This document shows, piece by piece, positions 1-5,618 of a DNA stretch of 5,618 nt. Position 1 is the stretch's first letter. The number at the start of each line of letters is the position of its first letter. The notes beneath the pieces are model-generated. The model was not told the origin of the DNA and ran no database searches. It saw only the letters and a list, made by a program, of their open reading frames with translations. This DNA comes from Chitinophagaceae bacterium (GTDB lineage: Bacteria; Bacteroidota; Bacteroidia; Chitinophagales; Chitinophagaceae). The DNA is taken from NCBI GenBank assembly GCA_003151295.1, contig PLXD01000614.1:1-5618 (forward strand), in the 5' to 3' direction. Both the position numbers and the translations under genes were made by a program.

Positions 1-828
1 TTAAAATATGATCAAATAGAATTAAAACAAATATTGGATTCCTCAAAGATCAATATTCTGCTGATTGAATTTTCTGAGAGAAACAACCGATATCTTTTGG
101 AAGAATCAGGCTATGGTGATAATATAGTTAAAGCCCAAACTTATAATAAGGAGATATCAACAAACAATGACATTGTTTCAGGTTCAGATATAAAAGCCCC
201 CGTGCTTAAAGCTGAAAAAATGACGCCTCAGAACATAAAATCACAGGTTTTTGAGTTTATCTTTAATAAGAAGATCAATACCAATATAGAATCCAATATC
301 TGGGATATTACATTATTTACTCCAATAAAAGAGCTTAAGGCAGATATCAATTATAAGTTGTTTAACTCCGTTGATGATAATACAAATGTCGCGGTATCGG
401 AAGATGGTAAACAGCTCTTGTATGAACCGACTATTGATACGTCAAGTAATATGAGTTCATTTAAATATCTTTCTGATTCGGAGACAGATACTTTGATCGA
501 TAAATTGAACGCAATGTATTCAGAGGGAAAAAAAATGGGATTTAAAAAGATTTATTTAACAATCATTCCCAATCCCGTATCAATATTAGAACCAAACTAT
601 AACGGGTTAGGGTATAATGAACTGCTTCACAGGGTAGAAAGTTCGGCCAAATTACAAATACCTTATATTGACCTTGAGCCTGTTTTTAATCAGTTAAAGG
701 GTGCCGTATATTTAAATTCGGATTCTCACTGGAATTTTAAAGGAGGATATATCTGGCTTAGTAAATTTAATGCTGAACTTGAAAACACGATTAAAGAAAG
801 CGAAACGGCTGGCTCTCCACATCAATAG
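1..828 (+). CDS. AlgX/AlgJ-like SGNH-family protein, probable polysaccharide O-acetylation factor (5' partial)
   Basis: The frame is open from base 1 to the TAG at 826-828, so this is the C-terminal 275 residues of a longer protein; the TTG at 34 is an internal codon, not a convincing start. Near the visible N-terminus, after a hydrophobic beta-strand, is a FSERNNR segment (visible residues 24-30) like the 'ERN' stretch of AlgJ/AlgX-type proteins. Near the C-terminus D241-S-H-W-N with a following GG (248-249) matches the Asp-x-His-Trp catalytic block of that SGNH/GDSL-like family. Members act in the periplasm or at the membrane, moving acetyl groups onto exopolysaccharide. The N-terminal anchor and the nucleophile Ser block lie outside the window. 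The gene is far more AT-rich than everything downstream, suggesting separate ancestry. It ends 6 bases before the aminotransferase start, so the two may be co-transcribed. The family call is fairly firm; the acetylation role and substrate are inferred. Confidence 0.75.
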   Translation, partial: LKYDQIELKQILDSSKINILLIEFSERNNRYLLEESGYGDNIVKAQTYNKEISTNNDIVSGSDIKAPVLKAEKMTPQNIKSQVFEFIFNKKINTNIESNIWDITLFTPIKELKADINYKLFNSVDDNTNVAVSEDGKQLLYEPTIDTSSNMSSFKYLSDSETDTLIDKLNAMYSEGKKMGFKKIYLTIIPNPVSILEPNYNGLGYNELLHRVESSAKLQIPYIDLEPVFNQLKGAVYLNSDSHWNFKGGYIWLSKFNAELENTIKESETAGSPHQ

Positions 829-834
829 TATACC

Positions 835-1956
835 ATGAAATACATCCGAATGCCGATCGAGATCGAATCCCCGGAACAGCTTGGCTACGATACGATCCGC
901 TATAACTTATCTGAAAGTTCCTATACCGATACGCTATTGAAAGACATGAGGATCGATCTCCGGGACCTGGGGGAGCTGACCCTCTGTTATGGCGATCATG
1001 CCGGGCACCCGGGCCTGCGGGAGCTGATTGCGACCCAAAGCAGCAGCCTCTCGGCGGCGGATGTCCTGCTGACGATCGGAGCCGCGGCAGGACTCTTTAT
1101 CATCGCCACCTCCCTGCTGGAGAAAGACGACGAGATGATCGTGGTGAGGCCCAACTATGCCACGAACATCGCGACCCCGTTAGCGATCGGCGCAATCGTA
1201 AATTATATCGACCTGCGCTTCGAAGACGGATTCCGGATCGATATAGAAGCAGTAAGACAGGTCGTCACCAACAAGACGAAATACATCTCCGTCACCCACC
1301 CCCATAATCCCACCGGAGCCTGCCTGACGGATGCCGAGATGAGGGCACTGGCCGGTATCGCAGAGCGGTATGACACCTGGCTGCTGGTTGACGAGACCTA
1401 CCGGGATATGGTCTTTGGCGACAAATTGCCCGTCGCCTGCGAATACTCGGACCGGGTGATCAGCGTTTCCTCCTTCTCCAAGACCTACGGCCTGCCCGGG
1501 ATCCGGATGGGATGGATAGCCTGCAGGAATGCATCCATGATGGAGACCTTCCTGGCCGCCAAAGAACAGATACATATCTGCGGCTCCCTGCTCGATGAAG
1601 AACTGGCTTATCGCTGGCTTCAGCAGAAGGATCGTCCATTCGAAAAGATTCAAAAAGACATCGCCGATAAATTCCAGATCCTGAAACAATGGATGAGCGC
1701 ACAGGACGATCTCGAATGGATAGAGCCTCGCGGCGGCGTCGTATGTTTTCCCCGCATGAAAAGGCCGGCGGAAATAAATATCGACAGGTTCTACGAGACC
1801 CTCCTCCATAAATACGGAACCTACACCGGCCCGGGCCACTGGTTCGACAGCCCCCGCCATTATATGCGCATTGGCTATGGATGGCCGACTCGGCAACAAC
1901 TCCGGGAGGGACTCGACGCCATCACGAACAGCATCCGAGAGTCAAAGAGAGCCTGA
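835..1956 (+). CDS. PLP-dependent aminotransferase, class I/II (fold type I)
   Basis: Complete 373-residue enzyme with ATG at 835 and TGA at 1954-1956. It belongs to the aspartate-aminotransferase fold group, which uses pyridoxal phosphate to move amino groups or run related chemistry in the cytoplasm. Visible landmarks in order: a cofactor phosphate loop GAAAG (82-86), N158 in HNPTG (NPTG 158-161), D186 and Y189 in VDETY, the Schiff-base lysine K216 in SSFSK, R224 six residues after the opening of TYGLPG, and R345 in YMRIGYG, the expected carboxylate-binding arginine. All key residues are intact and the length is slightly short but normal. There is no Shine-Dalgarno sequence before the ATG, usual in Bacteroidota. 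The preceding gene stops 6 bases upstream. The substrate cannot be read from the sequence; the neighbours (SGNH protein, sugar epimerase, glycosyltransferase) suggest an amino acid or amino sugar that decorates a surface glycan, but an amino-acid role, or one resembling capreomycidine-synthase-like enzymes, is also possible. Confidence 0.88.
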   Translation: MKYIRMPIEIESPEQLGYDTIRYNLSESSYTDTLLKDMRIDLRDLGELTLCYGDHAGHPGLRELIATQSSSLSAADVLLTIGAAAGLFIIATSLLEKDDEMIVVRPNYATNIATPLAIGAIVNYIDLRFEDGFRIDIEAVRQVVTNKTKYISVTHPHNPTGACLTDAEMRALAGIAERYDTWLLVDETYRDMVFGDKLPVACEYSDRVISVSSFSKTYGLPGIRMGWIACRNASMMETFLAAKEQIHICGSLLDEELAYRWLQQKDRPFEKIQKDIADKFQILKQWMSAQDDLEWIEPRGGVVCFPRMKRPAEINIDRFYETLLHKYGTYTGPGHWFDSPRHYMRIGYGWPTRQQLREGLDAITNSIRESKRA

Positions 1957-2038
1957 CTGGATCCGTATGAATTCCCGGCGTAACCATTTCTTTATACATT
2001 TTTTTCTGGTAAAAGTGGGGGATTAAAAAAAAGATAGT

Positions 2039-2046
2039 TACTTTTG
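2039..2046 (+). promoter_or_regulatory. Bacteroidota-type -7 promoter box for the ncRNA/rsr unit
   Basis: TACTTTTG is an exact match to the Bacteroidota -7 consensus TAnnTTTG. It lies in the AT-rich spacer after the aminotransferase and would start transcription near 2050-2055, just ahead of the structured RNA. No good -33 TTTG is visible at the expected distance; the bases there are G-rich (2015-2021). The spacer 1957-2038 shows no clear terminator hairpin for the aminotransferase, so readthrough into this region is also possible. A poorer match, TACATTTT, sits at 1995-2002. Confidence 0.5.
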
Positions 2047-2052
2047 TTTTAA

Positions 2053-2217
2053 GTACATCAAATGCGGTTATTCATGCTACGACAAATTTCAAATACAAAT
2101 TCAATGAAGGCGTTTAGTCCGGTGCAGGACTATACAGTCGGGGGGGCATGTCGAGCTGCTTGGAAGAACTAGCAAAAATTCATTCAGCATACGAAGCCCC
2201 CGATAATCGGGGGTTTT
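2053..2217 (+). ncRNA. Candidate Y RNA (Ro/Rsr-binding small RNA)
   Basis: A non-coding RNA of about 165 nt is inferred from the promoter box at 2039 and the terminator ending at 2220; the 5' end is approximate. Its arms pair as an irregular stem: AATGAA 2103-2108 with TTCATT 2179-2184, TAGT 2115-2118 with ACTA 2168-2171, CCGG 2119-2122 with TTGG 2160-2163 (two G-U pairs), and GCAG 2124-2127 with CTGC 2156-2159. A small hairpin (GACT 2128-2131, AGTC 2136-2139) and a seven-G run (2140-2146) lie in the apical part. The stem sequences TAGTCCGGTGCAG and CTGCTT(6 nt)ACTAGC resemble, from memory, the Ro-binding stem of human Y3 RNA (TGGTCCGAGTGCAG and CTGCTT(6 nt)ACTAGC). Bacterial Y RNAs are often encoded beside rsr, which follows here directly. 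No tRNA-like module with a GTTCRA T-loop is visible, so it would be unlike YrlA. The presence of an RNA here is likely; the Y RNA identity is a strong inference. Confidence 0.62.
2138..2203 (+). promoter_or_regulatory. Possible antiterminator pairing (G-run with terminator 5' arm)
   Basis: TCGGGGG at 2138-2144, inside the apical part of the RNA, is identical to the 3' arm of the terminator (2207-2213). It can therefore pair with the same CCCCCGA arm at 2197-2203 and would block terminator formation. An adjoining G-C pair (2196 with the C at 2147, after slippage along the G-run) might add stability. Such mutually exclusive pairing is how attenuators work, and rsr lies directly behind the terminator. 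Whether the switch operates, and what would control it (for example Rsr binding to the stem), is inference. Confidence 0.35.
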
Positions 2218-2220
2218 TTT
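2197..2220 (+). terminator. Strong intrinsic terminator between the small RNA and rsr
   Basis: CCCCCGA (2197-2203), loop TAA (2204-2206), TCGGGGG (2207-2213) form a perfect 7-bp GC-rich hairpin followed at once by seven T (2214-2220). Two further A-T pairs with the T-run are possible around a G-T wobble. It ends on the base before the ATG at 2221, so it separates the small RNA from rsr and makes rsr expression from this promoter depend on readthrough. Confidence 0.9.
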
Positions 2221-3792
2221 ATGCCCAAAACAATAGCCATGAATGTAAATTTAACATGGAGGAGAAAAAGGAAATCCCTGGCTGACAATCCACGGGAGAG
2301 CATCATTTCCGCAGACCACACAGACCACAAATGGGAGCTGTACAAAGCGGTGATGGTGGCATCCCTATCCGAAGGGGGAGGGCCCGCAGACGCATCGCGT
2401 CGGGTGGCATGGCTCTCGCTTAAATCGCTGATTCGGAAAAACGACCCCGAATTCGTGGCGAAGCTGGCGATCTATATGCTGGAGCAAATGCATAGCCGGG
2501 AAATCTCTTTTCTGCTATCGGCCGCGCTTGCCGTACAACCGGGCCAGGGAGCCGGGGTTGCCGCACTGACCGAACGCATCCTCCAACAGCCTGCATGGAT
2601 TGCCGAATGGCTGGAGGGCTATGCCCGGGTTTACCAGGATCATCATGGGAAAACATTCAACAGGCCCGGCCGGCAACTGGTAAAAACCCTGTCGCCGGTG
2701 TTCAACCGCCTGGATGAATTCCAATATACCCGCTATGACAGGCGGCAACAGGATCAATTCAGGAAGGCCCTGGTGCTGGTCAAGCCTGCTGCGAAAGATC
2801 GCCCCCAGCAGGCGCTGTTCGGCAAGATCCTCAAGGATCAGCTGCCGGCACGCAGGGGGTGGCAGGAAGAGCTCGATGCCATTCGCAAGCAGCACGATGA
2901 CAGCCCGGCGTTGAAACGGACCGCCCTGAAAAATAAATGGGAAGCATTGATCTTGTCCTGGAAAATATCCTACAACGACCTGTTGGATCAGCTTCCTGCC
3001 ATCTTGCAGGCCGGCGTGAGCGGCAAGGCATTACAGCTGCTCGCCCAATACCTGGGAAATGCCGGCGCCGTCGCGAAGAACGGGCGACTGGCATTCCGTT
3101 ACCTGGAAGCTTACCGGAAGGTCCGGAGCTCAGGGCATCACCGAACGGGCCCCCTCCTCGAAGCATTTGAAAAAGCCGCTATCCTGAGTGCCCCGAATAT
3201 CGGGGGTTTTACAGCCGATACCAGGGTATTGCTCGCAATGGATGTCAGCAACAGCATGAAAAGAGCCGTGGAGGAAGATAGCAGCGTGGATCGTTTCGAT
3301 ATCGCCCCCTTGCTGGGGATGTCCTTGCAGTACCTGTGCAGCCGGGTGACTACCGGTCTTTTCGGCAATACCTGGAAACCGGTCAGCCTGCCCGGGAAAA
3401 ATATGCTGGGGGAACTGGATGCCTTCCAGGCCAGGGAGGGAGAAGTGGGCTATGCCGCCAATGGATACCTGGTGATCGGGGAACTGATCCGGAAGAACCT
3501 GGTCACGGATAAGATCCTGCTCTTTACGGATTGCAGGTTATGGAATAACCGGCAGCCCAACCAGTCTCCCGGTATGGATATCGCCCGGCTCTGGAGGCAG
3601 TACAAACAAATGGCTCCGCACGCCCAGCTCTACCTGTTCGACCTGGCTGCCTATGGCAGTAGTTCGGTGGAAGTATTGCCGGATGACGTATACCTGGTGT
3701 CCGGCTGGAACGACAGGATCTTTGCCGTGCTGAAGGCCTTGGAGAAGAGCATGTGCGCCGTGGAATGCATCGACTTTACCATTTCTTTTTGA
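2221..3792 (+). CDS. rsr: Ro60 orthologue Rsr, TROVE domain plus vWA-like domain
   Basis: A 523-residue ring-type RNA-binding protein of the Ro/Rsr family. In studied bacteria Rsr binds Y RNAs and misfolded RNA and works with exoribonucleases such as PNPase or RNase II in rRNA processing and decay. Residues about 25-325 form the helical TROVE domain (WELYKAVMVASLSEG, MHSREISFLLSAALA). Residues about 335-515 form a von Willebrand A-like domain with the MIDAS signature D341-V-S343-N-S345 and D437 in LLFTDC. The third MIDAS position, normally Thr, appears to be Ala413 (AAN 412-414), so metal binding may be altered. The ATG at 2221 directly abuts the terminator T-run; the ATG at 2239 gives MNVNLTWRRKRK, closer to usual family N-termini, and may be the true start (517 aa). 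Neither has a Shine-Dalgarno sequence. A probable Y RNA lies immediately upstream. The 3' end overlaps the convergent glycosyltransferase gene by 17 bases. The family call is firm. Confidence 0.93.
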   Translation: MPKTIAMNVNLTWRRKRKSLADNPRESIISADHTDHKWELYKAVMVASLSEGGGPADASRRVAWLSLKSLIRKNDPEFVAKLAIYMLEQMHSREISFLLSAALAVQPGQGAGVAALTERILQQPAWIAEWLEGYARVYQDHHGKTFNRPGRQLVKTLSPVFNRLDEFQYTRYDRRQQDQFRKALVLVKPAAKDRPQQALFGKILKDQLPARRGWQEELDAIRKQHDDSPALKRTALKNKWEALILSWKISYNDLLDQLPAILQAGVSGKALQLLAQYLGNAGAVAKNGRLAFRYLEAYRKVRSSGHHRTGPLLEAFEKAAILSAPNIGGFTADTRVLLAMDVSNSMKRAVEEDSSVDRFDIAPLLGMSLQYLCSRVTTGLFGNTWKPVSLPGKNMLGELDAFQAREGEVGYAANGYLVIGELIRKNLVTDKILLFTDCRLWNNRQPNQSPGMDIARLWRQYKQMAPHAQLYLFDLAAYGSSSVEVLPDDVYLVSGWNDRIFAVLKALEKSMCAVECIDFTISF

Positions 3793-4513
3793 AGTCTCCC
3801 TTCGAAAAATACTTTTCGATCAGGCAATATAGTAAAATGAAGAAATACCGGCTTCCCATCTCCCTAAGCTTCAGATTGGAAACGCCGTGTTTCCGGTTGG
3901 TCCAGGAATTGGGAACGACCGCATAGCTATATCCCCTGATGATCGCTTTGAGGGGTAATTCGACCGTCAGGTTAAAATGAGGAGACATAAAGGGTTTCAA
4001 GCCTTCTATGGTCTCCTTTTTATATAATTTAAAGGCATTGGTCGTATCGTTATAGGAGATCCTGAACAGGATCTTGATGATGAGATTGGCAAGCCTGTTC
4101 ACGATCCTTTTATATTTCGGATAGTCCACGACCTTAGACCCCCTCATAAACCGGCTGCCGAATACGCAGTCGTATTTGCCCTCTACCATCGTCGTGTAAA
4201 ATTTGATCAGGTCGTAGGGAGAATACGAAAGGTCGGCCATCACGATCGCCACGCAATCGCCCGTAAAATTTTCCAGCCCCTTGCGGATGGCATACCCGAA
4301 GCCATTCGGCCCTTCATTGGTGATATACCGAAGCGTGGTGATCTTCGAGGCCAGTTCTGCCAGGACTTCCAGCGTATTGTCCTTCGAATTGTCATTGATC
4401 ACCAGGATCTCATGGTCGATCCTGATGATGGACAGGGCCTCATCGATCGCCGTAATGGTTTCCGGTAAGGATTCGGATTCGTTGTATGCAGGGATTACTA
4501 TGCTTAGTTTCAT
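3776..4513 (-). CDS. Family 2 glycosyltransferase (DPM1/polyprenyl-phosphate type)
   Basis: Complete 245-residue GT-A glycosyltransferase, start ATG at 4513-4511 and TAA at 3778-3776. The N-terminus has the GT2 opening SIVIPAYNE (4-12), then VINDNSKDNT (38-47), the nucleotide-binding block, NGFGYAIRKG (70-79), GSRF (119-122) and DTTNAFKLYKKE (156-167), typical of the dolichol-phosphate-mannose-synthase-like branch that loads a sugar onto a polyprenyl phosphate or a glycan intermediate at the inner membrane face. The metal-binding DxD is M92-A-D94, so the first Asp is replaced; D94 and the following LS are kept. There is no multi-span membrane tail, only a short hydrophobic stretch near residues 223-233 and a basic end (KKKW). 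It follows the epimerase gene by 16 bases, so the two probably form one operon. The sugar donor and acceptor are unknown. The stop overlaps the 3' end of rsr. Confidence 0.9.
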   Translation of the reverse strand: MKLSIVIPAYNESESLPETITAIDEALSIIRIDHEILVINDNSKDNTLEVLAELASKITTLRYITNEGPNGFGYAIRKGLENFTGDCVAIVMADLSYSPYDLIKFYTTMVEGKYDCVFGSRFMRGSKVVDYPKYKRIVNRLANLIIKILFRISYNDTTNAFKLYKKETIEGLKPFMSPHFNLTVELPLKAIIRGYSYAVVPNSWTNRKHGVSNLKLREMGSRYFFILLYCLIEKYFSKGDFKKKW

Positions 4514-4529
4514 CCGTAGGTTTTGTCTT

Positions 4530-5591
4530 TTACACTCTTTCTATCATATTGTCATGCATTTCGACCAGGGTCTTTTCCAGGTCGTATTTCCGTGTCCATC
4601 CCGGGTAATGCTCTTCGAACCGGGAGGTATCGCTTATCCACCAGATATGATCCCCGATCCGGTTCGTCTCCGAATAGCTGTAGTTCATCTTCCTGCCGCT
4701 GATCTTCTCGCAGACCCCGATGGCTTCCAGCATCGAGCAATTTGAAAACCTTCCCCCGCCCGCATTGTAGACTTCCCCCTGCCCGGGATCCTGGTAAAAA
4801 TGCCAGAACATATTGACCAGGTCGTAGCTGTGGATATTATCCCTTACCTGCTTGCCTTTGTAACCGAATATCGTATAGTGGTCACCGGTAATGGCGCAAC
4901 GCATCAGGTAGGACAGGAAGCCGTGCAACTGTGCGCCGCTATGGTTGGGTCCCGTGAGGCAGCCTCCCCTGAATATGCCCGTATTCATACCGAAATACCT
5001 TCCGTATTCCTGGGATAATATATCGGCGGCGACCTTCGATACCCCGAATAAGGAATGTTTGGTATGATCGATGCTCATATGCTCATCGATCCCTTTTTCA
5101 AAATACGGATGCATACGATCGATCTCCCAACGCGTGTCGAGTTCGACCAGGGGAAGGCGATTGGGCGTATCCCCATATACTTTATTGGTAGAAGTGAAGA
5201 TGAATACGGCCTCCGGGGAATGCAGACGGGTCTGCTCCAGCATATTGAGCGTTCCATCCGCATTGATGGAAAAATCGGTATAAGGCTCCTTCGCAGCCCA
5301 GTCATGGCTGGGTTGTGCAGCCGTATGAATGACCAGTTTGATATCCTTTCCATATTCGCGGAAGATATTTCCGATCGCTTCTCTATCCCGGATATCCGTG
5401 GCATAATGCGTGTAATTGCTTACGCCCGCCTGTATCCGCTGCTGATTCCATTCGGTAGAGGCTTTCTCGCCGAAGAAATATTTTCGCTGGTTGTTATCGA
5501 TGCCGATGATCCTGTCAAACTTGTCCGCCAGAAAGAAGACCGCTTCGCTTCCGATCAGTCCCGCAGACCCCGTTATCAATGCAATGTTCAT
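4530..5591 (-). CDS. NAD-dependent sugar epimerase, CDP-paratose 2-epimerase-like (extended SDR)
   Basis: Complete 353-residue extended short-chain dehydrogenase/reductase, ATG at 5591-5589 and TAA at 4532-4530. It shows a Rossmann opening with G8-S-A-G11-L-I-G14, an acidic residue D32 after the second strand (NAD preference), D66-I near the adenine site, HTAAQPSHD (89-97), STNKVYGD (134-141), FGVSK (182-186) and [17 protein letters not shown] (243-259). STNKVYGD and GKQVRD are features shared with CDP-paratose/tyvelose epimerases (RfbE type), which invert C2 of a CDP-3,6-dideoxyhexose through a keto intermediate. The YxxxK catalytic Tyr is Phe182 here while Lys186 is kept. It is the first gene of the leftward pair with the glycosyltransferase and points to synthesis of an unusual surface sugar. 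The exact nucleotide sugar is not certain. The 27 bases upstream to the window edge hold no Shine-Dalgarno sequence or promoter box, so its promoter, or an upstream operon partner, lies outside. Confidence 0.85.
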   Translation of the reverse strand: MNIALITGSAGLIGSEAVFFLADKFDRIIGIDNNQRKYFFGEKASTEWNQQRIQAGVSNYTHYATDIRDREAIGNIFREYGKDIKLVIHTAAQPSHDWAAKEPYTDFSINADGTLNMLEQTRLHSPEAVFIFTSTNKVYGDTPNRLPLVELDTRWEIDRMHPYFEKGIDEHMSIDHTKHSLFGVSKVAADILSQEYGRYFGMNTGIFRGGCLTGPNHSGAQLHGFLSYLMRCAITGDHYTIFGYKGKQVRDNIHSYDLVNMFWHFYQDPGQGEVYNAGGGRFSNCSMLEAIGVCEKISGRKMNYSYSETNRIGDHIWWISDTSRFEEHYPGWTRKYDLEKTLVEMHDNMIERV

Positions 5592-5618
5592 GAAAGATGG
5601 TTTATTGAAAATGCTTCT

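Noticed and set aside
1180..1899. Long open frame of 239 codons on the minus strand inside the aminotransferase gene
   Set aside because: It lies wholly antisense to a well-supported enzyme; the protein shows no family motif and its length is explained by the codon bias of the GC-rich sense gene.
835..1956. Naming the aminotransferase as a capreomycidine synthase or a specific sugar aminotransferase
   Set aside because: Only fold-type I landmarks are visible; nothing in the sequence fixes the substrate.
2073..2150. Alternative long-range pairing CATGC 2073-2077 with GCATG 2146-2150 and CGAC 2080-2083 with GTCG 2137-2140
   Set aside because: Short helices with an uneven internal loop, and it would disrupt the better-supported Y-like fold; kept only as a possibility to test by covariation.
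2155..2173. SRP RNA-like GGAAG hairpin in the spacer
   Set aside because: The local hairpin is weak with a C-C mismatch, and the conserved SRP domain IV internal loops are missing; the same bases fit the Y-like stem better.
2053..2220. tRNA-like (YrlA-type) module in the small RNA
   Set aside because: TTCAAAT at 2087-2093 recalls a T-loop, but its flanks do not pair and no acceptor stem or D-arm can be found.
4281..4745. Plus-strand open frame across the glycosyltransferase/epimerase junction
   Set aside because: It spans two recognisable genes on the other strand and its translation resembles no family.
1..5618. CRISPR arrays, insertion sequences, tRNA or rRNA genes
   Set aside because: No regularly spaced repeats, transposase motifs, terminal inverted repeats or tRNA/rRNA signatures were found on reading both strands.

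Overview
The window looks like chromosomal DNA of a Bacteroidota bacterium, perhaps a Chitinophaga-like member; that placement is inferred. The grounds are starts without Shine-Dalgarno sequences, an exact TAnnTTTG promoter box at 2039-2046, and the style of the proteins. It joins a surface-polysaccharide region to a Ro ribonucleoprotein locus.

Layout. 1-828 (+) is the 3' part of an AT-rich gene for an AlgX/AlgJ-like SGNH-family protein, probably a polysaccharide O-acetylation factor. 835-1956 (+) is a complete PLP-dependent class I/II aminotransferase of much higher G+C. 1957-2220 has no protein gene but holds a promoter box, a structured RNA and a strong intrinsic terminator. 2221-3792 (+) encodes a bacterial Ro60 orthologue (Rsr) with a TROVE domain and a von Willebrand A-like domain. 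On the opposite strand, converging on rsr and overlapping its 3' end by 17 bases, is a two-gene unit read right to left: an NAD-dependent epimerase resembling CDP-paratose 2-epimerases (5591-4530), then a family 2 glycosyltransferase (4513-3776).

The main discovery is the RNA in front of rsr. Its two arms can form a long irregular stem whose sequence resembles the Ro-binding stem of animal Y RNAs: TAGTCCG-GTGCAG on the 5' side and CTGCTT...ACTAGC on the 3' side. Y RNAs are the classical Ro ligands, and Deinococcus encodes one beside rsr, so this is probably a compact Bacteroidota Y RNA with no obvious tRNA-like module. Its terminator ends on the base before the first possible rsr start codon, so rsr mRNA from this promoter needs readthrough. 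A G-run inside the RNA could pair with the terminator's 5' arm, which suggests attenuation or autoregulation; this is inference.

How the genes work together. The SGNH protein, epimerase and glycosyltransferase fit modification and assembly of a cell-surface glycan, and the aminotransferase may supply an amino-sugar or amino-acid decoration. The Y RNA/rsr unit is functionally separate (RNA quality control or decay) and seems to be a cassette within or beside the polysaccharide region.
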